A DNA stretch of 64,000 nt, from assembly GCF_018736045.1 (NCBI RefSeq), contig NZ_CP076132.1, positions 2,837,501-2,901,500 of the forward strand, read 5' to 3'. Source of the stretch: Flammeovirga yaeyamensis (GTDB taxonomy: Bacteria > Bacteroidota > Bacteroidia > Cytophagales > Flammeovirgaceae). Position numbers and translations under genes: made by a program. The notes under the pieces were generated by a model, which was given only the letters and a program-made list of their open reading frames with translations, was not told the DNA's origin and searched no databases. How positions within the stretch are numbered: position 1 is the first letter of the stretch; the number at the start of each line of letters is the position of its first letter. Positions 36,596-45,074 of this stretch are shown in pieces.

Positions 36596-36963
36596 TATGC
36601 TGATTTTTCTTCAGTTTCAGATTTTTTTGACCATTCGCCGTTTCTTCTTCTTTCGTTGAAGTTAACACCGTGCTTATCTAAAGACACAGTTAAGAAACGT
36701 AAAACGTTTTCATCACGCTTTAATTCTACTTCGAATTTAGCGATGATAGATGGATCTGCTTTGAATTCAAACAGGTGATAGTGACCCGAAGATTTCTTTT
36801 GAATCGGGTACGCTAACTTTCTAAGTCCCATATCCTCTGAATGATACACGTCTGCACTTGCCTCTTTCAGATGATTTTCAAATTTAGCAATAGTCTCCGT
36901 GGTTTCGGAATCGGACAAAACTGGTGTCACGATGAAGACTACTTCATAATGCTTAATTGCCAT
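36595..36963 (-). CDS. rpsF: 30S ribosomal protein S6
   Basis: The opening [17 protein letters not shown] and the middle [21 protein letters not shown] are typical S6. The stop overlaps the rpsR start as TAATG, so translation is coupled. The C-terminal tail ([20 protein letters not shown]) is charged. No ssb gene lies between rpsF and rpsR, unlike in Firmicutes and proteobacteria. Confidence 0.97.
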   Translation of the reverse strand: MAIKHYEVVFIVTPVLSDSETTETIAKFENHLKEASADVYHSEDMGLRKLAYPIQKKSSGHYHLFEFKADPSIIAKFEVELKRDENVLRFLTVSLDKHGVNFNERRRNGEWSKKSETEEKSA

Positions 36964-37089
36964 TTTTAATAAAAATTTTTGATTTACTCAAAATTTCAAA
37001 CCCCGAACACAATTCGGGTTTGCAAAAGTATAAATTTTAATTTTGAATACCAACAAATATTATTATTCTTCTCTTGACTTAACAAGAAT

Positions 37090-38064
37090 TTACAATACAA
37101 CTGAATCTGGAGCAAGGATTGATTTAATTTTCTTCTCAATTGGTGCCCTCTTGATAGATTTCCCAATAATTACAATTCTATTTAATCTCTCTTCATGCCC
37201 TTCCCAAAGTGATCCAATTTCGATTTTAGATTCATTTCTAACTCCTTGAATCACTACTTTATGATCTTCACCCTTAATATTAAAGATGCCTTTAAATCTA
37301 TAGATGACTTCAAACTGTAGATTAAAAAGAACACTCAACCACATTTCTAATTTCACAGGATCAACCAATCCTTTAAATGTAAATGAATGAGAGACTACAT
37401 CACCATGCTGATGATTATGATCATGAGCAACAAAACTAGCTCTTTCAATCACTTTCTCTGCAGAGTACGCCTTTAAGTTGATCACATCTTTTTCTATCAC
37501 CTCACCTTTTGAAACCTGTCCAACTTGTGCTAGAGGATTGATAAATTTTGCTTGAAATTTTACTTTCTTGATTTCTTCTTCTGTAGCTAAGTCACATTTA
37601 GTGAAAACTAAATAATCTGAAAAGCTAATCTGTTTCATAGCTACAGGATGATTGTTGATGGCAAATTCAAAGTTTTGAACATCAATTAATCCGATAGTGG
37701 CGTTAATTTCAAATAATCTAGAAATGCCTGGGTCACCCACAAAAGCTGCCGCTACCCCATCAGGTTCTGCAATCCCTGTCGTTTCTACGATTAAATGATC
37801 AATATCTTTACCACAGTTCAAGAGATTTCTTAAAACCTCTCTCAACTCCCCATTTAGATTACAACAGATACAGCCGTTTGACAATTCGAACACACCTTCT
37901 TGATTATCAACAACTAAATCTGAATCTATATTTACTTCTCCAAACTCATTTTCGATTACCGCAAACTTTGTATTCGGGTATTTTTGAATTAAATTGTTTA
38001 GAAAAGTTGTTTTACCTGCTCCCAAGAAGCCAGTTAATATTGTCACTCCTATTTTCTTCTCCAT
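37090..38064 (-). CDS. CobW/COG0523 family metal-chaperone GTPase
   Basis: COG0523 proteins use GTP to hand metal ions, usually zinc or cobalt, to target proteins. The P-loop GFLGAGKTTFLNN, the metal-binding NGCICCNLNGEL (CxCC motif), the ETTGIAEPD switch and the TKCD base-recognition motif are all visible, and the C-terminal CobW_C domain starts near residue 220. A His-rich loop HDHNHQHGD precedes that domain and is a second likely metal site. No Zur site or metal transporter is nearby to identify the metal. Normal length, 324 residues. Confidence 0.9.
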   Translation of the reverse strand: MEKKIGVTILTGFLGAGKTTFLNNLIQKYPNTKFAVIENEFGEVNIDSDLVVDNQEGVFELSNGCICCNLNGELREVLRNLLNCGKDIDHLIVETTGIAEPDGVAAAFVGDPGISRLFEINATIGLIDVQNFEFAINNHPVAMKQISFSDYLVFTKCDLATEEEIKKVKFQAKFINPLAQVGQVSKGEVIEKDVINLKAYSAEKVIERASFVAHDHNHQHGDVVSHSFTFKGLVDPVKLEMWLSVLFNLQFEVIYRFKGIFNIKGEDHKVVIQGVRNESKIEIGSLWEGHEERLNRIVIIGKSIKRAPIEKKIKSILAPDSVVL

Positions 38065-38109
38065 AGTATTTATTCACAAAATAAATTCGGCACGTATTAC
38101 CGTATATCT

Positions 38110-38117
38110 TATATTTG
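38110..38117 (+). promoter_or_regulatory. Candidate -7 element of the GMP reductase-like gene
   Basis: TATATTTG matches the -7 consensus TAnnTTTG exactly, 40 bases before the ATG at 38158. The -33 region has only TTCGG near 38086, so the call rests on the -7 alone. Confidence 0.4.
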
Positions 38118-38157
38118 TCTGTTTTGTGTTTTAAAAATTACAGTTAAATAAGTCAGT

Positions 38158-39189
38158 ATGAAAATCAGAAAAGCATATAGTTTCGATGATGTACTTATAG
38201 TACCCAAGTACAACACAATTAAATCTCGTAGAGATGTTAAATTCACTACAAAGGTAACCAAAAATCATTCAATTGAAATACCTATCTTAATCGCTAATAT
38301 GGATACAGTCTGTGAATCAGAGATGTGTATTGCAGTAGGTAGATTAGGCGGATTAGGCGTTTTACACCGATTCCTTACCATAGAAGAACAAGCTGACGAA
38401 GTTAGAAGAGTTAAATCAGAAGGATTACTTTGTGCTGCTGCTTTAGGGATTAAAGATTACGAAGAAAGGTTAGCTGCTTTAGCCGAAGCCAAAGTTGATA
38501 TTATTGTTTTGGATATTGCTCATGGTCACTCAGAAATGACCAAAGAGACTTTATTATTCATTAAAAAGAATTACCCTCAAATTGATGTAATGGTGGGTAA
38601 CATTGCCACTAGAGATGCAGCAGTAGATTTCCTTGAGTGGGGAGCTGACGCATTGAAAGTTGGTATCGGACCTGGTTCTATGTGTACTACACGTATCATG
38701 ACAGGTTGTGGTGTTCCTCAATTAACAGCAATAGATGATGTTTACCAAGCTGTTGGTGATAGAATTCCTATTTGCGCTGATGGTGGTATCAAACAACCTG
38801 GTGATATTGTAAAGGCAATTGGTGTTGGCGCGGACAATGTGATGGTAGGTTCTATCGTTTCAGGAACTGACGAAGCGCCAGGTGAATTGATCACTACTTC
38901 AGAAGGAAAATTTAAAACATATAGAGGTATGGCATCTTTTGATGCGGCCATCAGTAAATTAAAGAAAGACAACAAAAAGTCTAGAGAAGTAATTTCTGTG
39001 GAAGGTGAAAAGACACTTGTTCCTTACAAAGGTCCTGTTGAGCCAATTATCAAGAAATATTTAGGTGGTTTAGCCTCTGGTATGACTTATAATGGTACAA
39101 CTACAATCGCTGCTATGAAAGGCGAAGTAGAATTTGTAGAAATGACGACTTCAGGTTTATATGAATCGAAGGCACACGGTGTGAGATAA
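38158..39189 (+). CDS. GMP reductase-like enzyme of the IMPDH/GMPR family
   Basis: The barrel has the family motifs [27 protein letters not shown], the catalytic loop [16 protein letters not shown] with its Cys, and [16 protein letters not shown]. There are no CBS domains and the total of 343 residues equals GMP reductase rather than IMP dehydrogenase (about 490). The flap region before [10 protein letters not shown] is short and I see no Arg-Tyr pair of the IMPDH type. GMP reductase converts GMP to IMP with NADPH. A CBS-less IMP dehydrogenase remains possible. The gene is monocistronic with its own terminator. Confidence 0.75.
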   Translation: MKIRKAYSFDDVLIVPKYNTIKSRRDVKFTTKVTKNHSIEIPILIANMDTVCESEMCIAVGRLGGLGVLHRFLTIEEQADEVRRVKSEGLLCAAALGIKDYEERLAALAEAKVDIIVLDIAHGHSEMTKETLLFIKKNYPQIDVMVGNIATRDAAVDFLEWGADALKVGIGPGSMCTTRIMTGCGVPQLTAIDDVYQAVGDRIPICADGGIKQPGDIVKAIGVGADNVMVGSIVSGTDEAPGELITTSEGKFKTYRGMASFDAAISKLKKDNKKSREVISVEGEKTLVPYKGPVEPIIKKYLGGLASGMTYNGTTTIAAMKGEVEFVEMTTSGLYESKAHGVR

Positions 39190-39211
39190 TCACAAAGTAG
39201 TCATCAATATA

Positions 39212-39252
39212 AAAGCCTCATCAATAATTAAATTGATGAGGCTAATTTTTTA
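39212..39252 (+). terminator. Terminator after the GMP reductase-like gene
   Basis: AGCCTCATCAAT (39214-39225) pairs with ATTGATGAGGCT (39232-39243), followed by AA and six T. Confidence 0.9.
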
Positions 39253-39267
39253 TCTCTTATTCGAGTA

Positions 39268-40293
39268 CTAAGTCATTAGTACTGCTTTGAATTCGTCCAA
39301 TTCTTTTAAGGCTTTACCTGTACCACGAACAACTGCTCTTAATGGATCATCTGCAACGTGAACTGGTAATTTTGTCTTCATTGAAAGACGCTTATCAAGT
39401 CCTCTTAATAAAGCACCTCCACCTGTTAAGTGAATACCTCTATCGTAGATATCAGCTGATAATTCTGGTGGAGCTGTCTCCAATGCTCTTAATACCGCTT
39501 CTTCAATCTTAGAGATCGATTTATCGATAGCATAAGCCACTTCAGAATAAGTTACTGTGATTACTTTAGGAATACCTGTCATTAAATCACGACCTCTCAC
39601 TTCGAATGGCTCGATTTCTTCATCCAATTCAGTTAAAGCAGAACCAACTTCTACTTTAATTTTCTCTGCAGAACGCTCACCAATTAAAAGGTTATGCTGA
39701 CGACGCATATAATCAAGAATATCTCTTGTAAATACATCACCTGCAGTACGGATCGATTGATCACCTACAATACCAGATAAAGCAATAACAGCAATCTCTG
39801 TTGTACCACCTCCGATATCAACGATCATACTACCCACTGGCTGTTCTATATTAATACCAATACCGATAGCAGCAGCAATTGGCTCAGGAATCATATAAAC
39901 TTCTTTAGCTCCAGCATGTTCTGCTGAATCTCGAACGGCACGTTTTTCTACCTCAGTAATACCTGAAGGAATACAAATTACCATTCTGTGTGAAGGAGTA
40001 AAAAATCTTTTCCCCTCGTTAATCATTCTGATTAAACCACGTATCATTTGTTCAGCTGCATGGAAATCGGCAATTACACCGTCTCTTAATGGGCGAATCG
40101 TACGGATATTTTCGTGGGTTTTTTCGTGCATTTGCATTGCCTTTTTACCAACGGCAATTACTTTTCCATTCTGACGATCCAATGCAATTATTGAGGGCTC
40201 ATCCACCACTACCTTGTCTTTTTGGATTATCAGGGTATTGGCTGTGCCTAAATCAATGGCTAAATCGCTAGAGAAGAAATCAAACAATCCCAT
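39268..40293 (-). CDS. mreB: Rod shape-determining actin homologue MreB
   Basis: MreB forms membrane-bound filaments that guide cell-wall synthesis. The sequence shows SSDLAIDLGTANTLI (phosphate 1), IPEPIAAAIGIG, SMIVDIGGGTTEIAVI (phosphate 2) and HLTGGGALLRGLDKRL (adenosine motif), in 341 residues. The MGLFDFFSSD N-terminus is a short amphipathic helix that binds membrane. The usual partners mreC, mreD and rodA are not within this window, which stops for mreB at a gene in the opposite direction. Confidence 0.97.
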   Translation of the reverse strand: MGLFDFFSSDLAIDLGTANTLIIQKDKVVVDEPSIIALDRQNGKVIAVGKKAMQMHEKTHENIRTIRPLRDGVIADFHAAEQMIRGLIRMINEGKRFFTPSHRMVICIPSGITEVEKRAVRDSAEHAGAKEVYMIPEPIAAAIGIGINIEQPVGSMIVDIGGGTTEIAVIALSGIVGDQSIRTAGDVFTRDILDYMRRQHNLLIGERSAEKIKVEVGSALTELDEEIEPFEVRGRDLMTGIPKVITVTYSEVAYAIDKSISKIEEAVLRALETAPPELSADIYDRGIHLTGGGALLRGLDKRLSMKTKLPVHVADDPLRAVVRGTGKALKELDEFKAVLMT

Positions 40294-40361
40294 ATATATA
40301 TTATATTATTTGCTATCAGTTCTGTGTGTGAAATAAAAGAAGTTTATTTTAAAAAGAGTAG

Positions 40362-40386
40362 TGTCAAAACTATACCAATTTTGACA
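40362..40386 (-). promoter_or_regulatory. Inverted repeat covering the candidate mreB -7 element
   Basis: TGTCAAAA (40362-40369) and TTTTGACA (40379-40386) are perfect inverted copies nine bases apart. On the minus strand the match TAGTTTTG (plus 40365-40372) fits the -7 consensus and lies within the left half, about 70 bases before mreB. This arrangement is what an operator over a promoter looks like. Confidence 0.45.
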
Positions 40387-40408
40387 ATAATCGCCTCACT
40401 TTAAACTT

Positions 40409-40416
40409 TAACTTTG
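40409..40416 (+). promoter_or_regulatory. Candidate -7 element upstream of the repeat-protein gene
   Basis: TAACTTTG matches the -7 consensus about 150 bases before the ATG at 40565. The nearest TTG (40381-40383) is 25 bases away rather than 19, so this is tentative. Confidence 0.3.
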
Positions 40417-40564
40417 CAAATCAACGAAAACATCTATTAATAAGAAAGCACTTGTCAAAATAACACCTTATTTTTTACATCTGTTTTGGAAATTTACTAT
40501 GTAATATCACTATAAATTAAGTATTATTGAAGTTGTAAACTGAATTCAATAAAAAAATATTAGA

Positions 40565-41908
40565 ATGCGTCTTCAAGAACTTTATGATTTAGAAAAAAAT
40601 GATCGTTTAGATTTAGTAGCTCACAACATCACTCCTGTGGCTGATGATTTTATTTTCAGCATCAATGAGTACGAGTTTTTAAAATCTATCTATGATGTTT
40701 TTGATCAGGCGGATACGAGTAAATTCCCTTCTTTCTCTGATGAGCAATCATCAGTTATCAAAAAACAATTAGACACTATTGATTTAAGTGAAAAAAATAG
40801 ATCTTCTTTCAATACTTTGTTTGATAATCTATCGCTTGATAATGACCAAAAAGACTTTCTGAAGCCCATTTTAGAAAAGCTTAATGAAGTAGAAACAGAT
40901 TGGGAATTTAAAGATGATAATCGTTGGGAACTTATTGATTCTCTTAAAAATATCTCTGTTTTATTCATGATGAATGAAATCGAGAGAGAATTCGGTGATA
41001 ATGACTTATCGTCATCTACTACATTAACTGATGATGAATTCAAGCTATTATCCATTATTCATGAAGATGAAACAAAGAACAAAAAACAAGTTACTATTGG
41101 TAACCTAACTTTTGATCTCGCACAACTGGATTATATCAGAGAGATCATTACAACTCTTGAGTACCCAGAAAATACACCACTAACATTAGATCAAGAGAAT
41201 TTCATTTTAAATATTCTTGAAAAATGTTCTCACTTGAACGAAGAAGAACCTTCTGAGTTCCACACTTTTACTATTAAAGAATTGTATGAGATTGAGAACA
41301 GCTCGTCTGTTAACCATAACGATTCTTCCATCTTTGCTGATAGCAATTTTTCTCAGGCAGAAATTAAGTTGTTAAATGCTGTATTTAGTGAAAAAGATTT
41401 TGTGAAGGTTGGTGATTCTAAATACAACAAAAAACAATTACAATCCCTAAAACAGGCATTCGAAGAAGAAATCAACTGGGAAGATGTCAAACGATATTTC
41501 TCTGAATCCCAACAAGAATTAGTATCTCATATATTTATGGTATATGAAAATCAATTCTTGACTGAAGAAGATCATTCTTCTGAAACTAAATTAGATGTTG
41601 AAGTCTTTTTCTTAATGGATCAGATTGAACGCAATGAAGTAGAAACCATGGGACATGGTATTGGCGAATTGATATTTTCTGATGAACAATTTGATTTACT
41701 TACTGCAGTATTTAGAAATAAGAAATCATTTGAAAGCAAAAGATATAAATTTAAACTCGATCGTCAAGAACTTGATAAAATAGAAAAACTATTTGATCAA
41801 CTCCCAGCATATCAATCTGGGAAATTAGTACTTTCCTTACCTAAAAATGCCAAAAAGTTTGTAGATGACTTGATACAAACAGCGATCACTAACGATCCTA
41901 AAATATAA
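40565..41908 (+). CDS. Protein with four copies of an unrecognised ~110-residue repeat
   Basis: I find no known family. The 447 residues divide into four diverged tandem units. Each has a helix like LQELYDLE (3), FMMNEIERE (134), TIKELYEIE (236) or VFFLMDQIE (347), then a helix like EYEFLKSIYDVF (35), DDEFKLLSIIH (156), QAEIKLLNAVF (264) or DEQFDLLTAVF (373), a QL-containing helix (68, 187, 291, 401) and a last helix ending near 106, 221, 328 and 440. The second helices are spaced 121, 108 and 109 residues apart. The protein is acidic, with no Cys-rich site, signal or membrane segment. It looks like an all-helical cytoplasmic scaffold. Convergent with the SiaC/SiaB-like pair. Confidence 0.85.
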   Translation: MRLQELYDLEKNDRLDLVAHNITPVADDFIFSINEYEFLKSIYDVFDQADTSKFPSFSDEQSSVIKKQLDTIDLSEKNRSSFNTLFDNLSLDNDQKDFLKPILEKLNEVETDWEFKDDNRWELIDSLKNISVLFMMNEIEREFGDNDLSSSTTLTDDEFKLLSIIHEDETKNKKQVTIGNLTFDLAQLDYIREIITTLEYPENTPLTLDQENFILNILEKCSHLNEEEPSEFHTFTIKELYEIENSSSVNHNDSSIFADSNFSQAEIKLLNAVFSEKDFVKVGDSKYNKKQLQSLKQAFEEEINWEDVKRYFSESQQELVSHIFMVYENQFLTEEDHSSETKLDVEVFFLMDQIERNEVETMGHGIGELIFSDEQFDLLTAVFRNKKSFESKRYKFKLDRQELDKIEKLFDQLPAYQSGKLVLSLPKNAKKFVDDLIQTAITNDPKI

Positions 41909-41910
41909 GT

Positions 41911-41935
41911 AAAGCCCCTTCTTGGGGCTTTTTTT
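41911..41935 (+). terminator. Terminator after the repeat-protein gene
   Basis: AAAGCCCC (41911-41918) pairs with GGGGCTTT (41924-41931), loop TTCTT, followed by T. Confidence 0.88.
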
Positions 41936-41941
41936 GAATAT

Positions 41942-41966
41942 AAAAAAAGAGGGTAATCTACCCTCT
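41942..41966 (-). terminator. Terminator after the SiaC-like gene
   Basis: AGAGGGTA (41948-41955) pairs with TACCCTCT (41959-41966) over three bases; on the minus strand a U run follows. It lies 11 bases after the SiaC-like stop. Confidence 0.85.
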
Positions 41967-41977
41967 CAATATATTTT

Positions 41978-42364
41978 TTACTCGTCTTCTTCTAGAATGT
42001 GCATATGAATAGGAAGTTTGATGACTTCTTTAAAATCCTCACCAGATTCTTGCATATCTTCATCATCTTCTTCATAATACCAATTTACTTCGACATCATG
42101 TCCACTCGCTTTAAGAAGCTCTAATTTTCTAAAAACTTCGACTAGACATTTTGAAGAACTTGTATTGAAATACTCTAACCTAACATCAAAAACTGTTTTA
42201 TTTTGAGGTTTAGTATTGTATTCATCCATCCATTCGAATAAGGGTTTATAGAATTCGATGGAATTTTCAGGAATTGATCTTCCTGATATTAAGAAGTGAC
42301 CACTTTCATATTCCATTTGTATGAGAGGAGTCTTAGGTGTATCTTTTTTTAAAAAATCTTTCAT
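41978..42364 (-). CDS. SiaC-like regulatory phosphoprotein (DUF1987)
   Basis: This 128-residue protein is the substrate half of a SiaB/SiaC pair. The core VRLEYFNTSSSKCLVEVFRK carries Thr68, the same residue number as the phosphorylated Thr of Pseudomonas SiaC. The acidic loop YYEEDDEDMQESGED follows. It starts ten bases after the SiaB-like gene in the same direction, so the two are cotranscribed. In the known system, unphosphorylated SiaC binds and activates the diguanylate cyclase SiaD; no GGDEF gene is in this window, so the target here is unknown. Confidence 0.85.
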   Translation of the reverse strand: MKDFLKKDTPKTPLIQMEYESGHFLISGRSIPENSIEFYKPLFEWMDEYNTKPQNKTVFDVRLEYFNTSSSKCLVEVFRKLELLKASGHDVEVNWYYEEDDEDMQESGEDFKEVIKLPIHMHILEEDE

Positions 42365-42374
42365 CGTTGTGCTG

Positions 42375-42962
42375 TTAAATTGGTACGCTTACTTTAATGG
42401 TAAAAAAGGAATGAGTTTCATTGGTACTAGAGAATTCATAGTCAAGTTTTTGACCCGATTTTCTAGCAATATCAATGATACCAAGACCTGCACCCCCTTG
42501 TTCCGAAAAGTCTCCATTGCTTAATACCTTTCTGTAGCGTTTTTTCAGCTCTTCAACGGTTAGCTCATTAATGGAATCAATTCTTTCTTTAAGAAAGTTA
42601 GCTGTCTCAATAGGCACATAATTGCCTGCAACAATGTAATAAGCATCCTTATCCTTAGATAAGAGAAACAATACAATATTAGATGGTGGTTCTAAGACGG
42701 TTTTAGAATCAATCCCTTCAAAATGATGAAATATATTTTGAAGGATCTCTACAGCAATAACATTAATTCTTCTTTGCAGTTTCATTAACGACTCATGCTC
42801 AGATAATGTATCTTCTACTCGGCTCAGAATTTCTCCTAATACGTCATCATTCATGATGCCTTTAAAGGCGAATAGCTCTTGGCCATTTCTACCTTTTAAC
42901 TTTTCATATAGAGAATTTACTTCTGAATGCACTTCAATAATAGTGTTATCCAATTTTGTCAA
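42375..42962 (-). CDS. SiaB-like protein kinase (DUF6272)
   Basis: The fold is a GHKL-type ATPase similar to anti-sigma-factor kinases. The N-box VEILQNIFHHF near residue 71-81 and the glycine-rich lid GGAGLGIIDIARKSGQ near 157-172 are visible. In Pseudomonas SiaB phosphorylates SiaC on a Thr and so shuts off its partner. The 195-residue length matches the family, which in Bacteroidota is often near SpoIIE phosphatases. The phosphatases present in this window lie at 3459 and 51449, not beside this pair. First gene of a two-gene operon. Confidence 0.82.
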   Translation of the reverse strand: MTKLDNTIIEVHSEVNSLYEKLKGRNGQELFAFKGIMNDDVLGEILSRVEDTLSEHESLMKLQRRINVIAVEILQNIFHHFEGIDSKTVLEPPSNIVLFLLSKDKDAYYIVAGNYVPIETANFLKERIDSINELTVEELKKRYRKVLSNGDFSEQGGAGLGIIDIARKSGQKLDYEFSSTNETHSFFTIKVSVPI

Positions 42963-43058
42963 GTCCTCATTTTTTAACTTATGAGAATAATAAGTACAAT
43001 TTATTCAAGATAAGTTATAATACAAAAATGATATACTAAAAAAATTTTTTTTAAAAAA

Positions 43059-43910
43059 TTAAAAGTCGACAAGTTCAGTTCCTTCTTGAGTAAATCTTAT
43101 TACTCCTAGTTTATATAAATAACCTAATAACAACTTGAACTGCTTCTTACTCATTCTAAATTCTTTCTTGATCTCGTTCGGATGAGTTTTATCATTGAAA
43201 GGGATAAATCCACCTTTCTTCTTAATTAACATCAATAAAGATTTAGCTTTTTTATCAATATCGCCCTCACTGTAACCAGGTTTTGTAAGTGTAAGATCTA
43301 GTTTTCCATCAGGACGTATTTTGGAAATAAAGCCTTTTTGAACTTTACCCATTTTTACTTCACCAAAAATTTGATTTTTGTATAGCAATCCCAACCATTT
43401 TCTATTTACAATACACTCGTAGCCAAGTTCAACTTCTTGTGCAATATACATAAACACTTCTTGTTGTTCTTCGAAATTGGAAGTATTATTTGATAAAAAT
43501 TTATTCAGTTTTGTACTAGCAAAAACCCTTCCCGTTTTCCTATCTAAATCGATATAAACGGTATATTTTCGTTTTTTCCTCATCTGCATGGTTGCAGATT
43601 GTTCAGAAAACGGAACAAATAGGTCTTTTGATATTCCCCAATCCAAAAATGCTCCATTTTTGTTGGTGTCTTTACACTCTAAAGTCACAAACTCTCCAAC
43701 TATACCATTTGGTTTTTCATGAGTACCTACCCACCTTCTTTCACTATCCGTGTAAATAAAAACTGTGGTATATTCTCCTACTTTTAATTCTTCGTTTGCT
43801 AATCTAATAGGTAGAAAGACATCACCTTCTTCGTGTGTTAAGAAATAGCCAAAATCCGTAATTCTTGCTACCTCTAATTCATTGTATTGTCCAACGAGTA
43901 ACTTACTCAT
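43059..43910 (-). CDS. CvfB-family S1-domain RNA-binding protein
   Basis: CvfB-type proteins have three S1-like OB folds and a C-terminal winged helix, and affect mRNA stability and virulence-gene expression in Firmicutes. Here the S1 units are at about residues 1-60 (GQYNELEVARITDFGYFL), 65-135 (FVTLECKDTNKNGAFLDWG) and 145-220 (LGLLYKNQIFGEVKMGKVQKG split as LGLLYKNQIF and EVKMGKVQKG), with the winged helix at 230-283 (KKQFKLLLGYLYKLGVIRF). Its ATG overlaps the truC stop by eight bases. Function in Bacteroidota is inferred. Confidence 0.88.
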   Translation of the reverse strand: MSKLLVGQYNELEVARITDFGYFLTHEEGDVFLPIRLANEELKVGEYTTVFIYTDSERRWVGTHEKPNGIVGEFVTLECKDTNKNGAFLDWGISKDLFVPFSEQSATMQMRKKRKYTVYIDLDRKTGRVFASTKLNKFLSNNTSNFEEQQEVFMYIAQEVELGYECIVNRKWLGLLYKNQIFGEVKMGKVQKGFISKIRPDGKLDLTLTKPGYSEGDIDKKAKSLLMLIKKKGGFIPFNDKTHPNEIKKEFRMSKKQFKLLLGYLYKLGVIRFTQEGTELVDF

Positions 43911-44595
43911 AATTAATTTCTATTTTTTGTAATATTTCTTTAAAATCTTTTGGCAGAGGAGCTTTAATACTTAATTGTTCTTCCATGAATGGGTGTTTAA
44001 AAGTATATGAAGTAGAATGCAACCATAATCTATCCAATTTAAATTTCTCTAGAAACATATTGTTATGACGATGATCGCCATACCTTCTGTCTCCAATTAT
44101 TGGATGGTTCTCTCCTCTTAAATGCAATCTTATTTGATGTGTTTTCCCTGTGAAGGGTCTTGATTGAACTAGTGTATAACGTGCTGTTTTGTAATTACCA
44201 ACTGGAATATCTAACTCCACTTTTTGTAAAGGTTTAATATAGGTTTTGGCCGATTTGTACACTTTATCGTACCTATTTTTTATATCCTTTTCGCACATTT
44301 TCTCTTCATTAAGGTGTCCCCTTACTAAAGAAACATACAACTTCTCAACTTCTCCCTTTTCATTGTTTAGATTTTGAAATTTTGCACTTGCTTCTGATGA
44401 TAAAGCAAAAATCAAAACTCCAGAGGTTGCCCGATCTAGCCTATGACATGGAAAAACATGTTGTTTAATTTGATCCCTTAATTGAAATATAGCAAATTCT
44501 TCATCTCTACCAGTAATTTCTGAAGGGTGAACCATCAAACCAGAAGGTTTATTTATGGCTACGAAATGTTCATCCTGAAATAAAATTTCTAACAT
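43903..44595 (-). CDS. truC: RluA-family pseudouridine synthase, TruC-like
   Basis: The enzyme isomerises uridine in RNA. Asp54 in HRLDRATSGV is the catalytic Asp of the RluA family, preceded by FVAINKPSGLMVHPS. The short length (230), no S4 domain, and the CEKDIKNRYDKVYKSAKT type of middle region fit TruC, which modifies U65 of tRNA-Asp. RluA-type rRNA specificity cannot be excluded. It heads the two-gene unit with cvfB. Confidence 0.83.
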   Translation of the reverse strand: MLEILFQDEHFVAINKPSGLMVHPSEITGRDEEFAIFQLRDQIKQHVFPCHRLDRATSGVLIFALSSEASAKFQNLNNEKGEVEKLYVSLVRGHLNEEKMCEKDIKNRYDKVYKSAKTYIKPLQKVELDIPVGNYKTARYTLVQSRPFTGKTHQIRLHLRGENHPIIGDRRYGDHRHNNMFLEKFKLDRLWLHSTSYTFKHPFMEEQLSIKAPLPKDFKEILQKIEINYE

Positions 44596-44626
44596 TTATT
44601 AAAAAGATATAAAGAAGTTGATATAT

Positions 44627-44657
44627 CAAAACTAAATAGTACAATTGAACGTATCAA
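44627..44657 (-). promoter_or_regulatory. Promoter of truC-cvfB
   Basis: On the minus strand the -7 match TAGTTTTG (plus 44627-44634) has a TTG (plus 44655-44657) 20 bases upstream. It lies 32 bases before the truC start and overlaps the plus-strand promoter 44645-44674. Confidence 0.55.
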
Positions 44658-44674
44658 TTAAGTAACTATATTTG
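44645..44674 (+). promoter_or_regulatory. Bacteroidota-type promoter of the DUF4834 gene
   Basis: TTG (44645-44647), exactly 19 bases, then TATATTTG (44667-44674): a full match to TTG-N19-TAnnTTTG, 92 bases before the ATG at 44766. Confidence 0.7.
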
Positions 44675-44702
44675 CATAAAGAACAAATATAGTAGGTATT
44701 CT

Positions 44703-44759
44703 ATGAGCAATAAAAGAAAAGATCTTATTATACCTAAACAACAGAGTAATTGTAACTAA
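44703..44759 (+). CDS. Possible 18-residue leader peptide
   Basis: Between the promoter and the DUF4834 gene lies a complete ORF of 18 codons, starting ATG at 44703 and stopping TAA at 44757-44759. It reads MSNKRKDLIIPKQQSNCN and ends six bases before the next start. It is too short to judge from coding statistics. It could be a translated leader or chance. Confidence 0.3.
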   Translation: MSNKRKDLIIPKQQSNCN

Positions 44760-44765
44760 GCAAAT

Positions 44766-45014
44766 ATGTTAAAAATATTATTAGTAATTCTTGTACTTGG
44801 TTTTCTTTTCAAAACATATTCAAAAGTGATTATTAAATTTCTGATGAATATTCTGGCGAAGAGATTGATGAAACTTCAAAAAGAACAAGCAAGAAACTTT
44901 CAACAACAAAGTAATTTTCAACAACCACAACAAAACACAACTGTTGGTCAGTTTGAAAAAACGATAAAAGTCGATGAGGACATGACGATCTTCATCCCTA
45001 AAAAGAAAAAATAA
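44766..45014 (+). CDS. DUF4834-like small membrane protein
   Basis: The 82-residue product has one hydrophobic segment at its start (LKILLVILVLGFLFKTYSKVII split as LKILLVILVLGFLF and KTYSKVII), a basic juxtamembrane helix, a Gln/Asn-rich linker (FQQQSNFQQPQQN) and a Lys-rich end. This layout is that of DUF4834, a Bacteroidota family without known function. It has its own promoter and terminator and is divergent from truC. Confidence 0.7.
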   Translation: MLKILLVILVLGFLFKTYSKVIIKFLMNILAKRLMKLQKEQARNFQQQSNFQQPQQNTTVGQFEKTIKVDEDMTIFIPKKKK

Positions 45015-45024
45015 ACGACGACAT

Positions 45025-45062
45025 AAAAATGGCTCTTGTGCTTGCACAGAGCCATTTTTCTT
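45025..45062. terminator. Bidirectional terminator
   Basis: AAAAATGGCTC (45025-45035) pairs with GAGCCATTTTT (45049-45059), and TGTGC with GCACA extends the stem beyond one bulged T. It serves the DUF4834 gene and the convergent DUF445 gene that stops at 45075. Confidence 0.9.
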
Positions 45063-45074
45063 TTTTACCTATTT

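Noticed and set aside
38158-39189. Call as a standard IMP dehydrogenase
   Set aside because: No CBS domains, GMP reductase length, short flap and no visible Arg-Tyr pair. I kept the family-level uncertainty in the entry.
40705-41055. Minus-strand ORF of 116 codons inside the repeat-protein gene
   Set aside because: Ser/Leu-rich mirror of acidic codons on the other strand; the plus-strand frame shows the internal repeats and is the real gene.
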